Shown here: positions 1 through 5,517 of the stretch, piece by piece
How the letters are laid out: each line of letters opens with the position of its first letter
How positions within the stretch are numbered: position 1 is the stretch's first letter
From: Oscillospiraceae bacterium
GTDB lineage: Bacteria; Bacillota_A; Clostridia; Oscillospirales; Oscillospiraceae
Length of the DNA: 7,993 nt
Assembly (NCBI GenBank): GCA_017411665.1
Contig: JAFQPT010000122.1
Span: 1-7,993, forward strand
Reading direction: 5' to 3'
The notes under the pieces: model-generated
Databases searched by the model: none
Seen by the model: only the letters and a program-made list of their open reading frames with translations
Told to the model about the DNA's origin: nothing
Program-made: the position numbers and the translations under genes

Positions 1-313
1 GAGAGATGATCTGGATACACTGAGCCGCAGAGTCTGCACGCTGGTCATACTGACCGGGCAGGTATTCCACAGCAAAGACAGCCGCATCGGTTTCAGGCAG
101 TTCGGAATAAGTAACGTCCTGCTGAGGTTCGGAGAAAACGGTACCAACCGCATAATCGAACAGTTCCTTTTCGATGTGTTCCACATCGTAACGGTTAAAC
201 AGACGCAGGTCACTCAGTTCCTTGATGCCAAGGAACGCGCGGATTTCTTCTTTCAAAGAGTCTGCGCTGTGGCGCAGGCCGGGTTTCTTTTCTACATATA
301 CGCGATAAACCAT
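1..313 (-). CDS. purL: Phosphoribosylformylglycinamidine synthase, large form (PurL), N-terminal fragment
   Basis: Only the first 104 codons are present; the gene continues past the low-coordinate edge. The start reads MVYRVYVEKKPGLRHSADSL and is followed by a stretch with ELSDLRLFNRYDVE, which I recognise as the N-terminal PurS-like domain of the long, single-chain FGAM synthase found in Clostridia (family length about 1,200-1,250 residues). The complete enzyme makes FGAM from FGAR, ATP and glutamine (step 4). The ATPase and glutaminase domains lie outside the window, so their integrity cannot be judged. The ATG at 313 has a GAGGTG ribosome site 5 bases upstream that begins just after the purD stop codon; the gap from purD is 11 bp, so it is surely cotranscribed. 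No frameshift is seen in the visible part. Confidence 0.92.
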   Translation of the reverse strand, partial: MVYRVYVEKKPGLRHSADSLKEEIRAFLGIKELSDLRLFNRYDVEHIEKELFDYAVGTVFSEPQQDVTYSELPETDAAVFAVEYLPGQYDQRADSAAQCIQIIS

Positions 314-324
314 GCTCTCACCTC

Positions 325-1596
325 TTAATTCTGATTCCATGCTTTCAGTGCGCGGGCACCGATATCGTTTCTATAGAACGCATTGCCAAAGTGAACCTTC
401 TTCACCTGCGCATATGCTTTTTCTACTGCCTCGGGCAGAGTGGCTGCGGTTTCCACAACACCCAGTACACGACCGCCGGAGGTTACCAGCTTACCGTCAG
501 CCAGCTTTGCGCCTGCAATGAATACATCTGCTTCACAGTCGGGATCTACGGTAATTTCGTAGCCCTTTTCATAGGCTTCGGGGTAGCCCTTGCTTGCCAT
601 GACAACGCAGCATGCGTTCTTATCTGCAAACTTCACTTCTGTTTCTGCCAGCGTGCCTGCCCGGCATGCCTTCATAACAGTCAGCAAATCGCTTTCCAAC
701 AGAGGCAGAACAACCTGGGTTTCGGGATCGCCGAAACGGCAGTTGTATTCAATGACCTTGGGGCCGTTGGGAGTGATCATCAGACCGAAGTACAAGCAGC
801 CCTTGAAGCTGCGGCCTTCTGCGTTCATTGCGTTGATAGTGGGCAGGAAAATTTCTTCCATGCAGCGTGCTGCAACCTCTTCGGTATAGTAGGGGTTGGG
901 TGCGATGGTACCCATGCCGCCGGTATTCAGACCTTCGTCATTGTCAAAGGCTCTCTTGTGGTCCATGGAGGAGACCATGGGAACCACTACCTTACCGTCT
1001 GTAAAGGACAACACAGACACTTCGGGGCCGGTCAGGAATTCTTCGATAACGATCTGATTGCCGCTTGCGCCGAACTTCTTGTCTTCCATAATGGAGGAAA
1101 CAGCTTCCTTTGCTTCTTTCAGGTTCATCGCAATGATAACGCCCTTACCCAACGCCAGACCGTCAGCCTTGATAACGGTAGGCATGGGAGCGGTTTCCAG
1201 ATACTTCATGGCAGCTTCCGCTTCGGTGAACACTTCATAAGCAGCGGTGGGAATACCGTACTTCTTCATGAGGTTCTTGGAAAAGACCTTGCTGCCTTCC
1301 AGAATCGCAGCGGCCTTGTTGGGGCCGAAGCAGGGCACGCCTGCTGCTTCCAGTGCGTCAACCGCGCCCAGAACCAGAGGATCGTCGGGAGCGACGACCG
1401 CGAAGTCGATGCCGTTTTCCTTGGCAAAAGCGACCTGTGCTTCAATATCGGTTGCACCGATCGCAACGCAGACAGCATCCGCTGCGATGCCGCCGTTGCC
1501 GGGCAATGCGTAAATTTCGGTTACGTCGGGATTTTTCTTCAGGCTCTTGATGATGGCATGTTCTCTGCCGCCACCGCCTACAACCATAAGCTTCAT
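325..1596 (-). CDS. purD: Phosphoribosylamine-glycine ligase (GAR synthetase, PurD)
   Basis: This cytoplasmic ATP-grasp ligase joins glycine to phosphoribosylamine to give GAR (step 2). The protein has 423 residues, the usual size. Visible family landmarks are the N-terminal GGGGREHA (residues 7-14), GPNKAAAILEGSK (91-103), the ATP-grasp KADGLALGKG (143-152), EEFLTGPEVSV (185-195), DHKRAFDNDEGLNTGGMG (212-229) and the metal/ATP site EYNCRFGDPETQ (283-294). All are intact, so an active enzyme is expected. It starts 17 bp after the AICAR formyltransferase stop, with an AGAGGA ribosome site, and is followed after 11 bp by purL. Its substrate phosphoribosylamine is very labile, so close expression with the PurF homologue upstream makes sense. 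Nothing unusual was found. Confidence 0.98.
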   Translation of the reverse strand: MKLMVVGGGGREHAIIKSLKKNPDVTEIYALPGNGGIAADAVCVAIGATDIEAQVAFAKENGIDFAVVAPDDPLVLGAVDALEAAGVPCFGPNKAAAILEGSKVFSKNLMKKYGIPTAAYEVFTEAEAAMKYLETAPMPTVIKADGLALGKGVIIAMNLKEAKEAVSSIMEDKKFGASGNQIVIEEFLTGPEVSVLSFTDGKVVVPMVSSMDHKRAFDNDEGLNTGGMGTIAPNPYYTEEVAARCMEEIFLPTINAMNAEGRSFKGCLYFGLMITPNGPKVIEYNCRFGDPETQVVLPLLESDLLTVMKACRAGTLAETEVKFADKNACCVVMASKGYPEAYEKGYEITVDPDCEADVFIAGAKLADGKLVTSGGRVLGVVETAATLPEAVEKAYAQVKKVHFGNAFYRNDIGARALKAWNQN

Positions 1597-1613
1597 ATCT
1601 TCTATCCTCTCAA

Positions 1614-2792
1614 TTAGTGGTGGAACAGGCGCATGCCGGTGAATGCCATAACAATGCCGTACTTGTTGCAGGTCATAATAACCTGGTCATCACGGATGGA
1701 GCCGCCGGGTTCACAGATGTACTGTACACCGGATTTTCTTGCACGTTCTACGTTGTCGCCGAAGGGGAAGAATGCGTCGGAGCCTACGGTAACGCCGCTC
1801 TGGGTTGCAATCCATGCCTTCTTTTCTTCTGCAGTCAGAGGTTCGGGCTTGACCTTGAACTTGGTCTGCCATTCACCTTCTGCCAGAACGTCTTCATATT
1901 CATCGGAGGTATAAACGTCGATGGCATTGTCGCGGTCGGGGCGACGGATGCCGTCAACAAACTGCAGGCCCAGTACCTTGGGATGCTGGCGGATGTACCA
2001 GTTATCTGCCTTGTTGCCTGCCAGTCTGGTGCAGTGGATACGGCTCTGCTGGCCTGCGCCAACGCCAATCGCCTGACCGTCCTTCACATAGCAGACAGAG
2101 TTGGACTGTGTGTACTTCAGAGTGATCAAAGCCACGATCATGTCGATAATTGCGCTTTCGGGCAGTTCCTTGTTGTCGGTAACAATATTGGTGAGCAGTT
2201 CACGGTTGATTTCAAAGTTGTTTCTGCCCTGTTCGAAGGTGATGCCGAATACGTCCTTGTGTTCCTGCACAGCGGGTACGTAGTTAGGATCGATCTTGAC
2301 TACATTGTAGTTGCCCTTCTTTTTGGTCTTGAGAATCTCCAGTGCTTCGGGAGTGTAGTCGGGAGCAATGATACCGTCAGAAACTTCGTCCTTCAGATAT
2401 GCTGCAGTGGCTGCATCGCAGGTGTCGGACAGTGCTGCCCAGTCACCGTAGGAGCACAGACGGTCAGCGCCGCGTGCGCGGATATAAGCGCAGGCAATGG
2501 GGCTCAGTTCAGCAGCGGGATCTACGAAGTAGATCTGCTTGTCCACGTCGCTCAGAGGCAGACCAACTGCTGCGCCTGCAGGAGAAACGTGCTTAAAGGA
2601 TGCTGCTGCCGGCAGACCGGTTGCTTCCTTCAGTTCCTTAACCAGCTGCCAGGAGTTCAGTGCGTCCATGAAATTGATGTAGCCGGGGCGGCCGTTGAGC
2701 ACCTCGATGGGCAGCTCTCTGCCGTCGTTTACGTAAATGGAGGAAGGCTTCTGATTGGGGTTGCAGCCATACTTCAGTTCCAATACTTTCAT
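1614..2792 (-). CDS. purH: Stand-alone AICAR formyltransferase (PurH C-terminal half only)
   Basis: The enzyme transfers a formyl group from 10-formyl-tetrahydrofolate to AICAR, giving FAICAR (step 9). Bacterial PurH is normally a bifunctional protein of about 510-530 residues with an N-terminal IMP cyclohydrolase domain; this one has 392 residues and is the transformylase part alone. Landmarks are FKHVSPAGAAVG (66-77) with the catalytic Lys67-His68 pair, GVGAGQQSR (243-251), SDAFFPFGDNVERA (338-351) and the C-terminal GMRLFHH. The ATG follows an ideal AAGGAGG ribosome site that overlaps the upstream TAA stop, so this is a designed start and not a truncation. The missing cyclohydrolase activity is supplied by the gene immediately upstream (PurO type), 12 bp away. 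Confidence 0.95.
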   Translation of the reverse strand: MKVLELKYGCNPNQKPSSIYVNDGRELPIEVLNGRPGYINFMDALNSWQLVKELKEATGLPAAASFKHVSPAGAAVGLPLSDVDKQIYFVDPAAELSPIACAYIRARGADRLCSYGDWAALSDTCDAATAAYLKDEVSDGIIAPDYTPEALEILKTKKKGNYNVVKIDPNYVPAVQEHKDVFGITFEQGRNNFEINRELLTNIVTDNKELPESAIIDMIVALITLKYTQSNSVCYVKDGQAIGVGAGQQSRIHCTRLAGNKADNWYIRQHPKVLGLQFVDGIRRPDRDNAIDVYTSDEYEDVLAEGEWQTKFKVKPEPLTAEEKKAWIATQSGVTVGSDAFFPFGDNVERARKSGVQYICEPGGSIRDDQVIMTCNKYGIVMAFTGMRLFHH

Positions 2793-2804
2793 GTTTGTTC
2801 CTCC

Positions 2805-3512
2805 TTAGTTGTGTCTGTTGATAATTACGGTATCGGTCGCGCCGCTTGCAATATCGATGGTACGAACAAACAGGCTGACCTTATTATCTTCGTTCAGATT
2901 TTCCCACAGAACCTCTGCAAAGGCCTTGGCATCTGCCCATTCCAGTGCAATGCGTTCGGGTTCGCCTTCAAAGGAAGGCAGGGGGTTGCCGTCGCCCTGA
3001 TAGGTGTGGATAAAGTGTGCCACGCCTGCCTGGGGCTTGTCATATTCATAGAAGTATCTGCAGCAGCATGCAGGATCATTGTCCATGCTCTTGAGAATAG
3101 ACATCTTATAGCTGCCGTCAGCTGCCACGATACCGGAAATACGAGGGGTGTAGTTGGGGCCGTCCGGCTCAAATTCGCGGGTACGCAGAGATTCTTCAAA
3201 AGTCTTGCCTGCTACCAGGAAATCGCGAATGGTATCGGTCTGGTCGCCGTTGGTAACAACGGTTTCAGCACCAACCACGCGGACGGGATGATAAATGATC
3301 AAGCTGGGATCTTCCATCTTGCTTTCGTCATGTGCCTTGGTGCGGATGCCGTCAGTGGTTTCTTCAAAGATACGGTTGCGGCTATTCACACTGCGGCCCA
3401 TGATAAAGTATGCGATCATGACCTTGGAATCGTCAGCGGTTCTGCCAAGGATAATTCCGCGGCCGGGATAGCTGGTTTCCTGCAGTCTGGTTTTGATGTC
3501 AAGCAATTTCAT
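2805..3512 (-). CDS. purO: PurO-type IMP cyclohydrolase
   Basis: It closes the purine ring, converting FAICAR to IMP (step 10). The 235-residue protein belongs to the archaeal-type PurO family, unrelated in fold to the PurH cyclohydrolase domain. Landmarks I recognise from clostridial members are YPGRGIILG (15-23), MGRSVNSRNR (38-47), TNGDQTDTI (87-95) and FEPDGPNYTPRISG (114-127). I chose the ATG at 3512 because AAAGGAG lies 8 bases before it and the protein then begins MKLLDIKTRLQ like its relatives. An earlier in-frame ATG at 3575 lies inside purN without a good ribosome site. The start overlaps the purN stop as ATGA, indicating translational coupling. Three consecutive cysteines (149-151) are a small oddity. 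No membrane segment or signal peptide is seen. Confidence 0.93.
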   Translation of the reverse strand: MKLLDIKTRLQETSYPGRGIILGRTADDSKVMIAYFIMGRSVNSRNRIFEETTDGIRTKAHDESKMEDPSLIIYHPVRVVGAETVVTNGDQTDTIRDFLVAGKTFEESLRTREFEPDGPNYTPRISGIVAADGSYKMSILKSMDNDPACCCRYFYEYDKPQAGVAHFIHTYQGDGNPLPSFEGEPERIALEWADAKAFAEVLWENLNEDNKVSLFVRTIDIASGATDTVIINRHN

Positions 3513-4123
3513 ACTTCTTTCTCCTTTGCGATCTTCGCAGAAATGTCTTCTGCAGCCTGAGGAAGCAGGATCCATTCCGCCTGTTCCATCACTCGTCTCT
3601 GCAGCACCTCGGGGGTGTCGCCTTCCAGAATCTCAACAGCCTTTTGTGCAATGATTTTGCCGCCGTCGGGAATTTCATTTACATAGTGTACCGTAGCACC
3701 GGTAACCTTCACGCCATATGCCAGCGCTTCCTCGTGAACCTTCAGCCCGTAGTATCCCTTCCCACAAAAGGATGGAATCAACGAGGGGTGAATGTTAATG
3801 ATGCGTTCGGGCCACTGCTTGGTGAAGTTTTCGCTGAGAATACTCATAAAGCCTGCCAGAACAATCAGCTCAATGCCGTGCTCCTTCAGCGCAGCAGAAA
3901 TGGCCGCTTCAAAGGCTTCCTGTCCGCCCAGTGCTTTTTTGCTGCAAACAACGCCCTTGATGCCTGCGTTTTTCGCACGTTCCAGCGCGTATGCAGTAGG
4001 CTGGCTTGCAACCACCAGTACGATTTCACCGCTATGAAGCACACCCGCAGTTTGCGCATCAATCAGCGCCTGCAAATTGGTCCCGCCACCGGAGACGAAT
4101 ACCGCAATTTTGGTTTTTGTCAT
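3509..4123 (-). CDS. purN: Phosphoribosylglycinamide formyltransferase (GAR transformylase, PurN)
   Basis: This folate-dependent enzyme formylates GAR to FGAR (step 3). At 204 residues it has the normal PurN size. It begins MTKTKIAVFVSGGGTNLQAL, with the phosphate-binding SGGGTNL loop at 11-17. LAGFM is at 89-93, NIHPSLIPSF at 110-119, and NEIPDGG at 149-155. The three expected catalytic residues are visible as Asn110, His112 and Asp153, so the enzyme should be active. An AGGAG ribosome site sits between the upstream TGA stop and the ATG, with 12 bp between the two genes. Its last bases overlap the next gene as ATGA. It acts on the product of PurD, which is encoded three genes further down. 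Confidence 0.97.
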   Translation of the reverse strand: MTKTKIAVFVSGGGTNLQALIDAQTAGVLHSGEIVLVVASQPTAYALERAKNAGIKGVVCSKKALGGQEAFEAAISAALKEHGIELIVLAGFMSILSENFTKQWPERIINIHPSLIPSFCGKGYYGLKVHEEALAYGVKVTGATVHYVNEIPDGGKIIAQKAVEILEGDTPEVLQRRVMEQAEWILLPQAAEDISAKIAKEKEV

Positions 4124-4135
4124 ATTTCTCTCCTA

Positions 4136-4741
4136 TCAGCGCTTCGCACCCATACGTGCCAAAAGCTTTTCGTACGCCTGTTCCATTCCACCTTCCCCTT
4201 CCCAATAGCGTTTGCCGCTTTCGGGATCAAACAGATGCATGGTTTCAGGCGTGAAATCACCACACATAACCACAAAGTGTTCCATCACATGACCGAATCG
4301 AAGATTGATCTGACCAAGGCTGATGTCAAACTGTGTAAAATAGTTATGCAGCATATCCCACACATATCGGCCGGTATCTTCCATGTTCAGCATGGCATCT
4401 TCCCAAACCGCTTCTTTGATGGCAACTTCACGCCCCACAGGAATTTCCGCGCCATCCTTGTGCAGATAATATGCGTAAGCAGGGTCTTCTCCACCGGTAA
4501 CGACAGTCAAAGTCATGGGAATTTCCAAAACCTTCAGTGCATCGTGTTCGGTTTTACTGATCTGTCCCAGAAAACTGCAAGTTACTTCCGCATCGGAAAA
4601 GCCCTTCATGAGGAAACAGTGCATTGCATTGTGAACATCTGCATATTCGCCGGTAAATTCCACACGATGAATCAGAGGCTCCTCTGTTGCATACACCCGT
4701 TTACCGGGTAATTCCTGCAACAGCTCTTTCTTTTCCACCAT
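4136..4741 (-). CDS. PurC-like protein: degenerate SAICAR synthetase homologue, probably not a working SAICAR synthetase
   Basis: By eye this 201-residue protein aligns along its length with PurC (about 237-241 residues). GKRVYATEEP (13-22) matches the PurC GKAKKIYKTDD segment. QISKTEH followed by KVLEIP matches the PurC segment around SETEQLIKKVTIVP. WEDAM matches E. coli KNDAM. INLRFG matches FKLEFG. DFTPETMHLFDPESGKR and a C-terminal EQAYEKLLARMG match the EISPDTCRLWDKETNEK and AYEEIFNRLGG ends. About 20 residues of the N-terminal lobe are missing after residue 36. Positions equal to E. coli Lys11, Glu90, Arg94, Asp175, Lys177, Glu179, Asp191 and Arg199 are replaced; Lys13 and the Asp of DAM remain. 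It follows purE, where clostridial purC often lies, with AAGGAG on the purE stop. Role unknown: scaffold, regulator or altered enzyme. The homology is likely; loss of activity is inferred. Confidence 0.75.
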   Translation of the reverse strand: MVEKKELLQELPGKRVYATEEPLIHRVEFTGEYADVHNAMHCFLMKGFSDAEVTCSFLGQISKTEHDALKVLEIPMTLTVVTGGEDPAYAYYLHKDGAEIPVGREVAIKEAVWEDAMLNMEDTGRYVWDMLHNYFTQFDISLGQINLRFGHVMEHFVVMCGDFTPETMHLFDPESGKRYWEGEGGMEQAYEKLLARMGAKR

Positions 4742-4753
4742 TCGAAAAGCTCC

Positions 4754-5248
4754 TTACTTGTTGAATTCAGCTTCTGCAGCTGCGTTCTTTTCCAGAACCT
4801 TTGCAGTATCGGCGTCGCGTCTTGCCTTCAGCTTTGCTGCCAAACCGTCGTCGGTAATTGCCAGCATTTCGATTGCAAGCAGCGCAGCATTGACTGCACC
4901 GTCAATCGCTACGGTTGCAACAGGAATGCCGGAGGGCATCATAACGGTAGAGTACAGAGCATCAACGCCGTCCAGAGCACCGGAGCGCATGGGGATACCA
5001 ATGACAGGCAGAGTGGTGTTGGCAGCAATGACACCTGCCAGATGTGCAGCCATGCCTGCTGCGCAGATGATAGCGCCGAAGCCGTTTTCACGTGCATTTG
5101 CAGCAAATTCGTGTGCCTGCACGGGAGTTCTGTGTGCGGAGTAAATGTGTACTTCGTAAGGAACTTCAAACTCAGCCAGAGTGTTGATGGCCTTTCTTAC
5201 TACGGGCAAATCACTGTCGCTGCCCATCATAACGCCGATTTTTTTCAT
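4754..5248 (-). CDS. purE: N5-carboxyaminoimidazole ribonucleotide mutase (PurE)
   Basis: PurE moves the carboxyl group of N5-CAIR to carbon 4, giving CAIR (step 6). The 164-residue protein carries MGSDSD (8-13), SAHRTP (37-42), AGMAAHLAGVIAA (64-76, with the conserved His69), PVIGIP (81-86) and MPSGIPVATVAIDGAVNAA (104-122), all as in small class I PurE proteins. The ATG at 5248 is preceded by AGAGGCGG with 7 bases of spacing; a second in-frame ATG six codons upstream (5266) has no ribosome site. It is the first gene of the second block and follows a 269-bp gene-free stretch with a candidate promoter. A class I PurE normally needs PurK, which is not in this window. The tail after residue 130 is rich in Ala, Lys and Asp and probably helical. 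Confidence 0.95.
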   Translation of the reverse strand: MKKIGVMMGSDSDLPVVRKAINTLAEFEVPYEVHIYSAHRTPVQAHEFAANARENGFGAIICAAGMAAHLAGVIAANTTLPVIGIPMRSGALDGVDALYSTVMMPSGIPVATVAIDGAVNAALLAIEMLAITDDGLAAKLKARRDADTAKVLEKNAAAEAEFNK

Positions 5249-5284
5249 AATATTGCCGCCTCTCATTTCGATAGGATTTTATAT

Positions 5285-5290
5285 ATTATA
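5285..5290 (-). promoter_or_regulatory. Candidate -10 box for the purE block
   Basis: The minus strand reads TATAAT here, in an A/T-only run, about 36 bases before the purE start codon, giving a leader of roughly 30 bases. At a spacing of 16-18 bases there is no TTGACA-like -35 element (the best hexamer is AAGAAG), so the promoter would need an activator, another sigma factor, or is a chance match. A TG lies just upstream in TGCTATTAT, which could act as an extended -10 for an overlapping hexamer. Confidence 0.4.
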
Positions 5291-5295
5291 ATAGC

Positions 5296-5312
5296 AGAAG
5301 CGCAAAGCTTCT
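5296..5312. repeat. Inverted repeat AGAAGC-5-GCTTCT beside the candidate purE promoter
   Basis: Two perfect 6-base arms separated by 5 bases lie directly upstream of the candidate -10 box, in the place where a -35 element and spacer would be. A DNA-binding repressor or activator site is possible. In RNA it would form a short hairpin, but no run of U follows on the minus strand, so it is not a standard terminator. The position next to the promoter is suggestive; a function is inference. Confidence 0.4.
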
Positions 5313-5337
5313 TCCATTGACAGTTCGTAGATCATTG

Positions 5338-5350
5338 GTCTGTATCAGAC
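5338..5350. repeat. Short perfect inverted repeat GTCTG-3-CAGAC, nested in a second one
   Basis: Two 5-base arms around a 3-base centre. On the minus strand it is enclosed by another pair of 5-base arms, AGTTC (5356-5352) and GAACT (5326-5322), which could make a small folded element if this segment is transcribed. The arms are short and may be chance. It does not match the purine riboswitch, ZTP riboswitch or PRPP/ykkC consensus as I know them. Confidence 0.25.
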
Positions 5351-5358
5351 AGAACTTC

Positions 5359-5388
5359 ATGCATTCCGTCTTAGATATACATTCCGTC
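5359..5388. repeat. Direct repeat of 12 bases, GACGGAATGYAT, twice at 18-base spacing
   Basis: On the minus strand GACGGAATGTAT (5388-5377) and GACGGAATGCAT (5370-5359) agree at 11 of 12 bases and start 18 bases apart, close to two helical turns. The pair lies about 70-100 bases upstream of the candidate purE -10 box. Such spacing would suit a DNA-binding regulator, for example one that activates a promoter with no clear -35 element. It does not resemble the Bacillus PurR box. Confidence 0.4.
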
Positions 5389-5415
5389 GGTTTTGTTTCT
5401 ATTTCAAAGACACGC

Positions 5416-5431
5416 CCCTTCAAAAGAAGGG
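5416..5431. repeat. Inverted repeat CCCTTC-4-GAAGGG
   Basis: Perfect 6-base arms around a 4-base loop (TTTT on the minus strand, AAAA on the plus strand). It could form a compact G/C-containing hairpin in RNA of either strand. On the minus strand it is followed by GCGTGTCTTTG, so there is no U-tract and it is a poor intrinsic terminator. It may be part of a structured leader if transcription starts further upstream. Confidence 0.35.
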
Positions 5432-5446
5432 ATTGTTTCAGTACCG

Positions 5447-5474
5447 AATATAGCACTTAAGCAGAGTGGCGCAA
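5447..5474 (-). promoter_or_regulatory. Weak candidate promoter after purM, with extended -10
   Basis: On the minus strand TTGCGC (5474-5469) and TGC-TATATT (5455-5447) are separated by 16 bases, giving a poor -35 but a good extended -10. If used, it would give purE a leader of about 190 bases holding the direct repeat and hairpins. The -35 lies inside the stem-loop after purM, which weakens the case. Confidence 0.22.
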
Positions 5475-5486
5475 TTTGCACCACTC
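5464..5486 (-). terminator. Stem-loop 31 bases after purM, terminator-like but lacking a U-tract
   Basis: The minus strand reads GAGTGGTGC, AAATT, GCGCCACTC: a 9-bp stem with one G-U pair and a 5-base loop. It is the strongest stem in the gap. The bases that follow are TGCTTAAGTG, so the U-run of an intrinsic terminator is missing. It may end or weaken purF-purM transcription, or protect the 3' end of that message. Partial readthrough into purE remains possible. Confidence 0.35.
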
Positions 5487-5517
5487 CACTTATTTACACA
5501 AAAATGTATCGCTTTCT

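Larger units (their letters stand above)
5249..5517. other. 269-bp gene-free stretch between purM and purE
   Basis: No convincing gene lies here in either direction. It is more A/T-rich than the flanking genes, especially within 40 bases of purE. It holds, in the direction of transcription, the stem-loop after purM, a weak promoter candidate, the CCCTTC/GAAGGG inverted repeat, the GACGGAATGYAT direct repeat, the nested inverted repeat and the TATAAT box. A 19-codon ATG frame (5335-5279) has no ribosome site. All other gene junctions in the window are 17 bp or less, so this gap is where separate control of the purE block would be exerted. Confidence 0.8.

Noticed and set aside
1614..2792. AICAR formyltransferase seen as a truncated or frameshifted PurH
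   Set aside because: It has its own ideal ribosome site and ATG, and the DNA upstream encodes a different intact cyclohydrolase, not a broken PurH N-terminus.
1617..3560. A 647-codon open frame on the plus strand, plus others at 391-1617, 3644-4711 and 5476-6669
   Set aside because: They lie opposite well-recognised pur genes and cross the boundaries of those genes. The translations are rich in Cys, His, Val and Ala with no recognisable motif, as expected from the complement of biased codons. No ribosome sites or promoters were seen.
3513..3575. N-terminal extension of the PurO-type cyclohydrolase by 21 residues
   Set aside because: It lies wholly inside purN, has no good ribosome site, and relatives start at the equivalent of the ATG at 3512, which has AAAGGAG in front.
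4136..4741. The PurC-like gene seen as a decaying pseudogene
   Set aside because: It is a single uninterrupted frame with a good ribosome site and normal operon spacing, and the remaining PurC-like segments run to the C-terminus.
5279..5335. A 19-codon minus-strand frame before purE that could be a leader peptide
   Set aside because: No ribosome site precedes its ATG, and it runs through the candidate -10 box. There is no codon pattern that would suggest attenuation.
5317..5345. TTGACA on the plus strand with a possible CTGTAT -10 box 17 bases on
   Set aside because: The -10 is poor and no plus-strand gene lies downstream, only the antisense strand of purM.
5321..5451. Two partial matches to the Bacillus PurR box (about 10 of 13 bases each, at 5439-5451 on plus and 5333-5321 on minus)
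   Set aside because: PurR boxes act as closely spaced pairs about 16-17 bases apart; these are over 100 bases apart and each misses consensus bases.
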